Shown: positions 44,191-53,707 of the stretch, piece by piece
Position numbering within the stretch: the first letter of the stretch is position 1
How the letters are laid out: every line of letters starts with the position of its first letter
Source of the DNA: Lumbricus terrestris
Taxonomy: Eukaryota; Annelida; Clitellata; Crassiclitellata; Lumbricidae
DNA length: 64,000 bases
Assembly: GCA_949752735.1 (NCBI GenBank)
Contig: OX457042.1
Span: 60,019,723-60,083,722 of the forward strand
Direction of reading: 5' to 3'
Program-made: the position numbers and the translations under genes
The notes under the pieces: generated by a model
Databases searched by the model: none
What the model saw: the letters and a program-made list of their open reading frames with translations, nothing else
Told to the model about the DNA's origin: nothing

Positions 44191-44997
44191 TGGGAAGGGG
44201 TACAGCGCAGGGCTCTCAAACTGAGGGCTACGCCAGGCGCCGGCTAGGGGAAGGCGAAAAATTCCAGAAATATAACTATTCTTTGTGTTTATGGACTTTT
44301 GTGTCCATCTTTCTTAGATTAGTAATGATTTTTGACGTTGCAACATATAACAGCATCATCATTATTTTATTTCTTTCACAACATATAATTAGACTCACAT
44401 ACTATACATATACTAATATGTGCATGCAACATATTTTTGTTTAGGCATATTATTATAATTTTTAAAGAAATGGTGTTTAAATGTGAGCCAGAAATTCTCA
44501 GCGTAGGCCTATAACTATAGAGCTCAAAAAAGGGAGAGCTGAATAATATTGACCTAACGATTAATTTCTGGTCGAGCTTCTAAATTTTTGATTCCTTTCA
44601 GCGCGTCATAAAATTATCTGTGTGAACTGGTTTTAAAACTCTTCTTCCTGTCAAAGACAAATATGGCCTAAATTTACGTTTGAATTTGACAAATATTAAA
44701 CCAGATATTTTAAATCTGCGCTAGTAAAAACAAGCCCACAGCACCACAACGCTATTGGTTAGCTCTTTCTTATACAGTAGTTGTAGAGTGTAGACCAATT
44801 TTGTCTTTTTGTGAACATGATTATATGGTTAAAACTATACGTAGCCTATATTTTAAATTTTGCTCTTAATAGTGTAGCGGAACTAGGTTGGGCAAATTAC
44901 ACCAGGAGACCAAAACACCACCCCTAGCCCGTAGAATATATCCGGGTCCGGCTTTAGCGGTTGACTAAAGACTAACCAGGTTAAGGTTTAATACACG

Positions 44998-45003
44998 TTT
45001 ATT
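44998..45003 (-). terminator. LTR polyadenylation signal
   Basis: AATAAA on the element strand, about 125 bp before the LTR end. Confidence 0.6.
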
Positions 45004-45191
45004 GGTTTCCAAACACAAGGCGATTAAGGTACAAGCGAAACAGAACAGAACAGAACGATACTAGAAATGGAGCCAAATGTGGACCGCAGCAACCCCTATA
45101 GTTCTCAGGGATCCCTCCCACGGTCGGAGTCAACTGTCCTACCCGTCAACAGTAGTCGAATATCGTCAGTTACTCGTCTGTTAGTCACCGT

Positions 45192-45457
45192 CACAATAGT
45201 CTTCAGCCGGAGGCTGAGAAGGTAACCGTAGCAATAGTCTTCAGCCGGAGGCTGAGAAGGTAACCGTAACAATAGTCTTCAGCCGGAGGCTGAGAAGGTA
45301 ACCGTAACAATAGTCTTCAGCCGGAGGCTGAGAAGGTAACCGTAACAATAGTCTTCAGCCGGAGGCTGAGAAGGTAACCGTAGCAATAGTCTTCAGCCGG
45401 AGGCTGAGAAGGTAACCGTAACAATAGTCTTCAGCCGGAGGCTGAGAAGGTAACCGT
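45192..45457. repeat. seven 38-bp hairpin repeats inside the LTR
   Basis: Each unit contains TCAGCC-GGA-GGCTGA, a perfect 6-bp stem with 3-nt loop. Units differ only at GTAG/GTAA. The same array is at 50971-51236 in the other LTR. Confidence 0.95.
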
Positions 45458-45587
45458 CACAGTCAATTGTCAGCCGTCGGAGGGTTCGAACCCCTCTAAT
45501 GAGAGTAGGGAACCTCTAGACCGATGCCTTGCTACAAGATCAATAGAGGCCGCGACACCCACTCTCATAATCAGTCACCACTCAACC

Positions 45588-45855
45588 CACGTTTTACCGT
45601 GCATCAAGTGCCAGCCTCTCTGGTTAGCTTCGTTGGCCTTACCAGGAGTTGGTAGTCAGTCCCCTCTCGGACTCACGTTTTACCGTGTGTCGAGAGTCGA
45701 TCGATCAGTCAGCTCTTGCGGCTTCCCGAACGTCGTGTCGTCAGGCACCACTCGGACTCACGTTTTACCGTGTGTCGAGAGGCGGACAATCAGTCAGCTT
45801 CTAGGCCGTCCGAAAGTCTGTAGTCATTCACCACCTGAACTCACGTTTTACCGTG
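45588..45855. repeat. four CACGTTTTACCGTG motifs at about 85-bp spacing in the LTR
   Basis: At 45588, 45674, 45759 and 45842; CACG and CGTG arms make a short stem. The surrounding sequence (TCAGTCAGCTT, GTGTCGAGAG) repeats too, so this is a degenerate 85-bp minisatellite. Confidence 0.9.
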
Positions 45856-45949
45856 TGTCAAGTGCCAGGCTCTCTAGTCAGCTTCGTGGCCAACAGGAGA
45901 GTCGGTGGCGAACAGCGGAATCCTGCCTTTTTATAGCAGACAGAGCGCG

Positions 45950-46165
45950 GACGGAGGCAGACAAGCAGGCGGACAAGCAGGCGGACAAGCAGGCGGACAA
46001 TCAATAAGCGGCGAGTCAGTGCATGCAGCGCACAGGCGGACGCAGCGCACAGGCGGACGGAGGCAGACAAGCAGGCGGACAATCAATAAGCGGCGAGTCA
46101 GTGCATGCAGCGCACAGGCGGATGCAGCGCACAGGCGGACGGAGGCAGACAAGCAGGCGGACAAA
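45950..46165. repeat. LTR minisatellite (CAGGCGGACAAG and CAGCGCACAGGCGGA units)
   Basis: Short units in U3, upstream of the TATA-like box on the element strand. Frames through it are artefacts. Confidence 0.9.
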
Positions 46166-46233
46166 AATAAAGCGGCCTAAGGCTGTCAACACACAGTTCG
46201 TCCGCGCAATGCATTAGTCCAAGTCTCTACATG

Positions 46234-46245
46234 CCTCCCCCAAAA
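46234..46245 (-). other. polypurine tract
   Basis: The element strand reads TTTTGGGGGAGG immediately before the 3-prime LTR, the expected plus-strand primer site. Confidence 0.8.
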
Positions 46246-46612
46246 GCAATCCAAAAGTCCCATTTTGGAGCAACTAAACCCGGCATTGCACAATAAAACA
46301 TGAGGGAACGAACACAATGTCCCAACCACTTAACTATACGACTCAATACAGTTTACAAGTTCGAGCACAATCGCAAAATTCGCAAAAACGTAGTTTACAG
46401 CAAACTGTTCTCAATGCAAAAGAAATAAAACAATTCAGTGTCCATCGCACGAAATCGATTAGCAGCACTTATTAAAGTTCAGTTCAGTACAAAGAAATCG
46501 CAAAGCCGTACTTACGACTGTTAAGTAAAAGTCCATAGTGTTCGCACACGGGTTGCACCAAGTTCAAAGCAGAAACTGTCGATTCTTTTCTTTCTTCTTT
46601 CGTAGTCATTCT

Positions 46613-47113
46613 TTAGTCGTTGTCGATCCAGATCACGTCCTCGTTCGACGGGGTCGTCGAAGGATTGGGAATAGGAGACGAGGGTAGGCACCCGTCGAAA
46701 ACTCCACGAAGAAGGTCGATGGACCAATGAGGATAAAGGTCCAACACCCTCTGCACGAATTGTTCGATGGTCATAGTTGAAGCCATCGCGCGACCCAGTC
46801 TCACAATGCGAGCAGTCTCCTCCCTGGTCATAGGAGGGGAAACCGAATCTGGAACAGAGTCCAAAACCGGGTCGGGCACGCGTAGAGGAAAGTCGGTATC
46901 GGATCCGAGCGAGACGTCAGGCTGTTCACCCGGTCCATGCGTACCAGCGACCGGTTCGGCTGCCAGGGCAGCAGGCGCCGTCGAGACGAGTCTGGCGGAG
47001 CGAATCCGAAGAACGCGGCACTTTGCTTCATGTTACAAGATCCTTTGAGATGCTTGTGTCCCCGCAAAAACTTGACCGCAGCTGGAACAGCGACGAATCT
47101 CCTTGGTTGCCAT
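46613..47113 (-). pseudogene. accessory ORF downstream of pol, zinc-finger-like, with one in-frame stop
   Basis: The ATG at 47113 follows the pol stop and reads MATKEIRRCSSCGQVFAG. A TAA at 47035-47033 interrupts codon 27, after which the same frame stays open for 139 codons to the stop at 46613. The residues around the break give C-X2-C...H-X3-C (CSSC before, HEAKC after), the spacing of a C2HC zinc finger. The rest is Pro/Ser/Val-rich (VPDPVLDSVPDSVSPP), then a helical-looking RIVRLGRAMASTMTIEQFV and an acidic end (NEDVIWIDND). I know no family for it. It occupies the position where some Ty3/gypsy elements keep an extra gene. The stop may be a mutation or a recoding site. Confidence 0.55.
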
Positions 47114-47471
47114 TTCTTCAACTGACGCAGATCAGCGGCCGGAGAGATTCTTTTATAGGCGAACGGGAGGCACACGCGCGCGACCCAGGCAGATCGATAC
47201 CACTAGGCAGCCGTAGGCGGGAAGGTGACATTGGCGCATCCAGGCGCGCTCGCACGTAAACACGTGCGCCGACGAAAAGCTCGCACGCACACCCATGCGT
47301 ACACGAAGAGGAAACGCGCGCAGACAAGCGCGCCGAAGAGGAGTAGACGACGAGGAGTAGGCGTCGAGGAAGCGCGCGCGCACACAAGCGCGCCGACGAT
47401 GAAACCACGCGCACGTAGAGGAGTAGACGTCGCGGACGTAGAGGAAACGTGCGCCGTCATCCCCGTACACT

Positions 47472-50400
47472 TTACTGGAACCGGACAGGCCGACGAACGG
47501 CCCGACGAGGTCTGCTTGAGACCGTCGTTGCTCCGTCCGAATCTGCTTCTGTTGCTTCTGTTGCTTCTCCTGCTTCTCCTCGCGATGCAAAGGACCTGGT
47601 CCTTGGCCGGTCGACGGCAGAAGCCGTCGCACCATCGCTGACGTCGGTACGTCGTCGTCCCGAAGAGGCTTCCTTCGTAAGTGTTTCTTTCCAGCGGTGA
47701 CGCGGCTGACGGCTGGAAGAAGCTGTAGCACTGTCCGTTGCTTCGACGTATGATCCTTCGTTCGTCTTTGCAGGCGACTCGTCCCACTGCCCTTTTGTCC
47801 GTCCATAACAATGACGGAGCTTGTCAACATGCGCCACGAAGGGTTTAGCTCTTGGCGATTTCTGGAGAAGGTAGTTGACGGGGCCACACGCCCGCACGAT
47901 CATCATGGGACCAGTGAAGTTCCGTTGCAGCTTCGGGCTGCGTCCCACAAACTTCCGTGGACTGAAGTAGTAGACCCAATCTCCTTCCTCGAACTTTGCA
48001 GGCCGCACTCGCAAGTCGTAGGCGTGCTTGCGTCTCTCCGCGCCCTTTCTAAGACTCTGGCGCGCAACGGTGTAGGCCTTCTCGAACCTTTCCGACAGCT
48101 CGGCCACGTAGACCGAATAAGTAGACTCCTCTAGATTTGGACGACCAAAATCTAACCCATGTCCTCCAGGGTCAAAAGGCACAAGTCCACAATTCAAAAT
48201 CGACTTGCAGGTAGACCGAGCGGAAGCGGTCCCATCCGCACGACCACAACTCATCCTCTCATGGACATATACGCAATCCGATTCCAGTGCAAACACACAC
48301 GCTACACCAAATGAGAGTCTCCGACAAGCATCATTTCCAGAAAAAGGACCGAAATCCTTCCGGGTCGGACCCGAACGAAACCGTACAGACCAATTTTCCT
48401 CCTTAGCGAGAATCACATTTGCAAAACATCCACTCACAGCAGGTTCAACCACTCCAGTCAACAACATCTGACCCAATTGCTCGTCGATAGCAGTCTGATA
48501 CGGGAGCGGCTGTCTCCGTAATGGTTGTCTCACGGGACGCGAGTCTCCAGTGTCGATTCGATGCTGGGAAATCATGGTCCGTCCCAAATCCTGGTCGGTT
48601 GTCGAAAAAATATCTTCATACTTCAACAATAGACCTTTCAGCCCTTCTTTCACGTCCATCGGAACATCCTCCGGGATATCTTTCATCAACTTCTCAACCA
48701 AGTGGTCTTCGGGACCTATGTGTCCTTCATTTTCCTCCCTTCTCTCAACCTCTACTGGGTGCAAGTCACTCAACATTCGGTTAACCGTCAACAGGGCGGA
48801 CTGCTCATTTAGATTTACTACGCGAATACAAGCCCTATCAGCCACATCATCCAATACCACCCTAGCCACATGCAAACCCGGCTGGATCTCTTTGGACTCA
48901 GTCATCCACGCCTGTGCAGCGGTCGACAAATTTCTATATTGCGTCTTGCATGGTATATCACACTGAGATCGAGGAAGTACAGTGGTATCTTCCGCAACCA
49001 TTACTCTGCGGCACCAGAAAGAACCATTCCCTCGGACTAGTGGAATACGGCGACGACCAACGAATAGCGCTCCTTGCCCAAAACCAAGCCTACATCGATG
49101 CTTCCTTAGCCAGTCCATCCCAAGCATAGGTTCGCCTATCTGATCGGAAACGAGAAAGCAAGTATCGATGGAAAACCCTCTGGAAATTTTAATCTGCACA
49201 TCCAGCTGACCCAGAACTCTAATTGGAGAACCATTCGCAGCCAAAAGGACTCGGTTACAAGGTTGGAGCATCAAACCATCAACATCAGAGGAGGGAACCA
49301 AGCTTACCTCCGACCCAGTGTCCACTAGGCAAGCTCTTTGCTGTCCGTTGATTTCTCCACGGATGTAGATCGCGTTACTCGTTGTACCGGTCGTTCGCTC
49401 CCTCGTAGTGTGGTTCGTGACGATCGGTCCATCGTTCTCGTACGTCGTCGGACCCGAATCGTGTGCGTCTTCTTGACGGTTAGGATTCCGTCTGCGTTGG
49501 CGGCACTGACGAGCCACGTGACCCACGCGTCCGCAGTTGAAGCAGGTCACGGGTCGACCAAAATTCCCGGGAGACCTTCCCGGAGACGGAACCGGCGGAG
49601 AGACTGTCGGCTCGGCGTCAAGACCCGTCCGATGCGAGCCTCGGAGTTCCTCCATCTGACGGCAGATCTTCCCTTCTAGATCCTGTTGCCACTTGCGTTG
49701 CTCTGCGAAGAATTTATCCAGTTGGGACTGAAGTTGTCCCCCGGCATCACCTTCCTGTGTCACTCTCACCCGATTGGCTGGTCTCCGTCGATCTTCCAAT
49801 TCCGACGTCTGCTGATAGGCGGCGAGACGTAACGCGGTTCTGTAGGCTTCGTCAATCGTCTTTGGTTCACGTTCCCTCACCTTGAGAGACAATTCCCGGT
49901 CCCGGATTGCTTCGAGGAAAGCGTCCTTCGCGACGATCTCTGTTGTCTCATTGGACGGCACCGGATAAGCGAGGACGACAAGTCTTCTAATGTCGTGCAG
50001 CAGGTCCCCAAGCGTCTCGTCTGCTCTCTGTCGGCGATAATACAATTGGGCCCGGAAGGTTTCAGCTTGACCCTCTGCGCCATAACGTTGCCGTAATCTT
50101 TCGACGAGCTGTTCGTATGTGATTTCTGTCCTGGCTCCGAAATCCCAGAGCAACTGTGTTGCCGCCTTCTCTAACGAGCAGCGGAGGAAATCGACCTTAT
50201 CATCTGCAGTCCATCGGTTGTGTCTCGCACACACGTCGAATTGCGCCAGGAATGATTCGAGAGATCCGGTTCCATCGAACTTTCCTGGTTTCATCGGACT
50301 CTTTCGGTCTCCGATCATGTGACCGACTTTCTCCATGACCCTTGTCTCCAGGACGCTGACGTCTTTCTCCGGGATCAGTATACTCTTGCGGTCCTTCTTC

Positions 50401-50597
50401 GGCGAATCGGCGAAATCAATCTTCGTCAGGAAACGGCTGGATTCGACCTCGTAGTCCACCAGGAGGTCCTTTCGTCGTCCGGCGTCTGGCGACGAAGTAA
50501 CCGGGTAACCAGGAACAGTTTCTTCCGTCTGACCGTTCCACATCATTGTCAGTCCGTCCGAGTCAAAGTCTACCACCCCAAGTTCCAGTTTTGTCAA
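47472..50597 (-). CDS. Ty3/gypsy Gag-protease-truncated Pol, in-frame deletion derivative
   Basis: One 1041-codon frame; the first ATG is at about 50546 (upstream codons offer TTG). Gag capsid-like region about residues 100-260 (KFDGTGSLESFLAQFD, then WTADDKVDFLRCSLEKAA), zinc knuckle CFNCGRVGHVARQC (352-365, CX2CX4HX4C), aspartic protease CLVDTGSEVSLVP (about 423-435), the start of RT (RPVRQPLRRQPLPYQ to FANVILAKEENW, about 688-736), then a junction zone (about 740-790) and the C-terminal part of integrase (DFGRPNLEES, KHAYDLRVRPAKFEEGDWVYYFSPRK, HVDKLRHC; about 815-930), then a Ser/Thr/Arg-rich tail. The YxDD box, RNase H and integrase DDE core are absent. Expected losses are several hundred codons, yet the frame is kept. 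Confidence 0.9.
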   Translation of the reverse strand: MTKLELGVVDFDSDGLTMMWNGQTEETVPGYPVTSSPDAGRRKDLLVDYEVESSRFLTKIDFADSPKKDRKSILIPEKDVSVLETRVMEKVGHMIGDRKSPMKPGKFDGTGSLESFLAQFDVCARHNRWTADDKVDFLRCSLEKAATQLLWDFGARTEITYEQLVERLRQRYGAEGQAETFRAQLYYRRQRADETLGDLLHDIRRLVVLAYPVPSNETTEIVAKDAFLEAIRDRELSLKVREREPKTIDEAYRTALRLAAYQQTSELEDRRRPANRVRVTQEGDAGGQLQSQLDKFFAEQRKWQQDLEGKICRQMEELRGSHRTGLDAEPTVSPPVPSPGRSPGNFGRPVTCFNCGRVGHVARQCRQRRRNPNRQEDAHDSGPTTYENDGPIVTNHTTRERTTGTTSNAIYIRGEINGQQRACLVDTGSEVSLVPSSDVDGLMLQPCNRVLLAANGSPIRVLGQLDVQIKISRGFSIDTCFLVSDQIGEPMLGMDWLRKHRCRLGFGQGALFVGRRRIPLVRGNGSFWCRRVMVAEDTTVLPRSQCDIPCKTQYRNLSTAAQAWMTESKEIQPGLHVARVVLDDVADRACIRVVNLNEQSALLTVNRMLSDLHPVEVERREENEGHIGPEDHLVEKLMKDIPEDVPMDVKEGLKGLLLKYEDIFSTTDQDLGRTMISQHRIDTGDSRPVRQPLRRQPLPYQTAIDEQLGQMLLTGVVEPAVSGCFANVILAKEENWSVRFRSGPTRKDFGPFSGNDACRRLSFGVACVFALESDCVYVHERMSCGRADGTASARSTCKSILNCGLVPFDPGGHGLDFGRPNLEESTYSVYVAELSERFEKAYTVARQSLRKGAERRKHAYDLRVRPAKFEEGDWVYYFSPRKFVGRSPKLQRNFTGPMMIVRACGPVNYLLQKSPRAKPFVAHVDKLRHCYGRTKGQWDESPAKTNEGSYVEATDSATASSSRQPRHRWKETLTKEASSGRRRTDVSDGATASAVDRPRTRSFASRGEAGEATEATEADSDGATTVSSRPRRAVRRPVRFQ

Positions 50598-50630
50598 AGG
50601 CCAAAACCACCAAAGGAAACCAAGAATCGC

Positions 50631-50648
50631 CCCACTTACCGGGTACCA
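50631..50648 (-). other. primer binding site (candidate)
   Basis: Three bases after the 5-prime LTR the element strand reads TGGTACCCGGTAAGTGGG. It starts TGG as a PBS should (complement of a tRNA CCA end). I cannot name the tRNA from memory. The same stretch contains CCG/GTAAGT, a consensus splice donor. Confidence 0.65.
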
Positions 50649-50651
50649 ATA

Positions 50652-52010
50652 TGTAGCGGAACTAGGTTGGGCAAATTACACCAGGAGACCAAAACACCAC
50701 CCCTAGCCCGTAGAATATATCCGGGTCCGGCTTTAGCGGTTGACTAAAGACTAACCAGGTTAAGGTTTAATACACGTTTATTGGTTTCCAAACACAAGGC
50801 GATTAAGGTACAAGCGAAACAGAACAGAACAGAACGATACTAGAAATGGAGCCAAATGTGGACCGCAGCAACCCCTATAGTTCTCAGGGATCCCTCCCAC
50901 GGTCGGAGTCAACTGTCCTACCCGTCAACAGTAGTCGAATATCGTCAGTTACTCGTCTGTTAGTCACCGTCACAATAGTCTTCAGCCGGAGGCTGAGAAG
51001 GTAACCGTAGCAATAGTCTTCAGCCGGAGGCTGAGAAGGTAACCGTAACAATAGTCTTCAGCCGGAGGCTGAGAAGGTAACCGTAACAATAGTCTTCAGC
51101 CGGAGGCTGAGAAGGTAACCGTAACAATAGTCTTCAGCCGGAGGCTGAGAAGGTAACCGTAGCAATAGTCTTCAGCCGGAGGCTGAGAAGGTAACCGTAA
51201 CAATAGTCTTCAGCCGGAGGCTGAGAAGGTAACCGTCACAGTCAATTGTCAGCCGTCGGAGGGTTCGAACCCCTCTAATGAGAGTAGGGAACCTCTAGAC
51301 CGATGCCTTGCTACAAGATCAATAGAGGCCGCGACACCCACTCTCATAATCAGTCACCACTCAACCCACGTTTTACCGTGCATCAAGTGCCAGCCTCTCT
51401 GGTTAGCTTCGTTGGCCTTACCAGGAGTTGGTAGTCAGTCCCCTCTCGGACTCACGTTTTACCGTGTGTCGAGAGTCGATCGATCAGTCAGCTCTTGCGG
51501 CTTCCCGAACGTCGTGTCGTCAGGCACCACTCGGACTCACGTTTTACCGTGTGTCGAGAGGCGGACAATCAGTCAGCTTCTAGGCCGTCCGAAAGTCTGT
51601 AGTCATTCACCACCTGAACTCACGTTTTACCGTGTGTCAAGTGCCAGGCTCTCTAGTCAGCTTCGTGGCCAACAGGAGAGTCGGTGGCGAACAGCGGAAT
51701 CCTGCCTTTTTATAGCAGACAGAGCGCGGACGGAGGCAGACAAGCAGGCGGACAAGCAGGCGGACAAGCAGGCGGACAATCAATAAGCGGCGAGTCAGTG
51801 CATGCAGCGCACAGGCGGACGCAGCGCACAGGCGGACGGAGGCAGACAAGCAGGCGGACAATCAATAAGCGGCGAGTCAGTGCATGCAGCGCACAGGCGG
51901 ATGCAGCGCACAGGCGGACGGAGGCAGACAAGCAGGCGGACAAAAATAAAGCGGCCTAAGGCTGTCAACACACAGTTCGTCCACGCAATGCATTAGTCCA
52001 AGTCTCTACA
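50652..52010 (-). repeat. 5-prime LTR
   Basis: Same length and sequence as the 3-prime LTR apart from one visible base. It contains seven 38-bp hairpin repeats (50971-51236), the 85-bp CACGTTTTACCGTG units and the U3 minisatellite. Confidence 0.93.
51705..51714 (-). promoter_or_regulatory. LTR TATA box
   Basis: TATAAAAAGG on the element strand in the 5-prime LTR (same at 45926-45935 in the other). The predicted U3/R border lies about 30 bp downstream, leaving a leader of more than 800 bp that holds the hairpin repeats. Confidence 0.65.
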
Positions 52011-52289
52011 ATAGACTATAATAGGCCTACACGGGGGGGGCAATAAAAATGAAGTTTGAGAACCGCTTTGGTACAGGAAGCCGAGGAAAGAATCGAACTG
52101 AAAAGTTGTGTGCCAAGGAATAGTCACCACCACTTTTACGGGGAAAGTTACGCCCATGCGGACGACATAATGATATAGGCCTATTATTACACCGCCCCTT
52201 GAAGAATGAAGATAATTATAAGCAAACAGTGAGTAGGCCTTTGTACTTTACTGAACCGCCTGCAAATGCAGTTTGGTGAACTGTTATAA

Positions 52290-52690
52290 ATATAGGCTAC
52301 TTGCTTGAGTACCCGGCGTTGCCCTGAAATTTTAGAATCCCTTCCCGTCTCTCCTCCCCCTCCACTCCCTTCCCCTCCCCTCCACTCCCTCTCTCCACCG
52401 ACCTCTCCCTCCCTCAAACCCTCCCTCCTCTCCTCCCCTTTCCCTTTCCCAAAACCCCTCCCTCCTCTACCCTCCCATCCCCTTCCTTCCTTCCCTGCCC
52501 CTTCCCATCCCATTCGCAGGCCCCTCCAGCTCCGAAACTGTAGGCGTATAATTCTGGACAAACACACACACACACACACACATCCACATTCTCTGTGGTT
52601 TCTGCATTGCATTAGAGTGCTTATTAATAACTTGGCTAATACAATTATTGCTGGCTGTCTGTTCTGTTAGCATAGTTGAAATTTCTGTGG
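52290..52690. repeat. GTTGCCCTGAAATT family member with CT-rich and (CA)n tracts
   Basis: GAGTACCCGGCGTTGCCCTG at 52306, then CTCCCCTCC-type sequence to 52510, then (CA)n at 52562. Bases 52195-52290 (GAACCGCCTGCAAATGCAG) recur at 58690. Confidence 0.6.
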
Positions 52691-53481
52691 TCTACGTTCT
52701 TGTGAAGTATTGTTTCAGCCGCATAATGTTGTACACTGAAACCGGTTTCGGTTTGTCAACCGGATCGTTGAATAAACGAAAATCTATACTATGACGTCAG
52801 ACATGACTAACTCATGCTGTTTAAGATGGCGACGTGTCCAACGGCAGGCATGGCAAATCTCTATAGGGCTAAATTGAAATGTTGATATCTCGGGTTTTAA
52901 GGTGAGTTGAGAGCTTAAAATAGTCAACCTGACCCACAAATTCGCATGAGAAGCTAAAACAATGGTTTCGTCTTGCAAGTGTGCACCATGTATTAAAAGA
53001 TTATGGACATGCAAATCGGAAGAGATTCGACCAATTAATTTATTGACTAATTAAAACGAAGATGATGGCCTATATTTGTCGCAGCAGTTGTATAAATGAA
53101 ACAATTAACATATAACAACACATGAGAAAATAAAATGCAATTATTCATTGAACCGTAATTATAAAATTAGTCAATTAATTACAATGACAAAAAGTCCATA
53201 GACGAATCGTCCGCTTGACGAATCGTCCGCATACGGAATCACATGAATCACATGTAATATTACTTGCCAGCTTACCCTTTTGCCAAAGAGAGACATACGT
53301 CTGTGCTAACGATGTCTTGTGGTCGTTACATAGAGTCTACTCAGCAGATACAAACCTGCAATCACTCGATTACTGATTAAATGTAACAAAAGTGTATCGA
53401 AATGCATTTCATTTTTGCTCTTATGCATTACAATTAAGGTAATTTTGTTTTCTCTTTCATTGGAAATTTTCAGACATCACA
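52691..53481. other. no supported gene
   Basis: AT-rich. GAATCGTCCGC occurs twice near 53205-53230. Nothing else seen. Confidence 0.45.
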
Positions 53482-53707
53482 GTGGCGTAGCCATGAATTT
53501 ACGATGAGGGGGGGTGTTTATGGTCTGGCCGGATGCCCTTCCTGACACCAACCCAACAGTATTACAGTAAATAAAAAGGGAATTAAGCAACAAAGAGAAT
53601 AAAGTAAGAAAAACAATTGCTACTACAAACACTTGTGAATAAATAACCTTTGTAAAAAATTTCCTAAACCAATGGGGGTTTAATGCTCTAAGCCCCATGC
53701 TTAACCA
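53482..53707. mobile_element. hAT-like MITE, second copy of CAGTGGCGTAGCCA family
   Basis: CAGTGGCGTAGCCATGAATT then GTCTGGCCGGATGCC.TTCCTGACACCAACC, as at 40407. The right end is decayed (AAGCCCCATGCTTAACCAC). Confidence 0.75.

Larger units (their letters stand above)
44873..46231 (-). repeat. 3-prime LTR
   Basis: TGTAG...CTACA termini. It carries the TATA-like box, a long leader with repeats, and AATAAA at 45003-44998 on the minus strand, which in this copy would serve as the polyadenylation signal. Confidence 0.93.
44873..52010 (-). mobile_element. Ty3/gypsy LTR retrotransposon, young, internally deleted
   Basis: 7138 bp in minus orientation: 5-prime LTR 50652-52010, PBS-like site, gag-pro-(RT start)-(integrase end) frame, accessory frame, polypurine tract, 3-prime LTR 44873-46231. 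ATAG flanks both sides (44869-44872, 52011-52014). The LTRs are each 1359 bp, start TG and end CA, and I found a single difference (G at 46205 versus A at 51984). The element is GC-richer than its surroundings. Most of RT, all RNase H and the integrase core are missing, so it cannot move on its own. Confidence 0.93.
44208..52070. mobile_element. hAT-like element (about 720 bp) split by the LTR retrotransposon
   Basis: The left end CAGGGCTCTCAAACTG (44208) is inverse to GAAGTTTGAGAACCGCTTTG (ending 52070). The flanks GTACAGCG (44200-44207) and GTACAGGA (52071-52078) match at six of eight positions. Without the LTR element (44873-52010 plus one ATAG) the element is 721 bp. The interior is homologous to 38840-39500 in reverse. 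Confidence 0.65.

Noticed and set aside
45192..45457. Regular 38-bp repeats as a CRISPR-like array
   Set aside because: No spacers: units are contiguous, lie in an LTR of a eukaryotic retroelement, and are duplicated with it.
45633..46217. Plus-strand frames in both LTRs (124 and 91 codons)
   Set aside because: Opposite to the element strand, built from LTR minisatellites and identical in both LTRs by virtue of LTR duplication.
47153..47887. Other minus- and plus-strand frames overlapping the pol tail (for example 244 and 202 codons)
   Set aside because: Out-of-frame shadows of the GC-rich pol C-terminal region.
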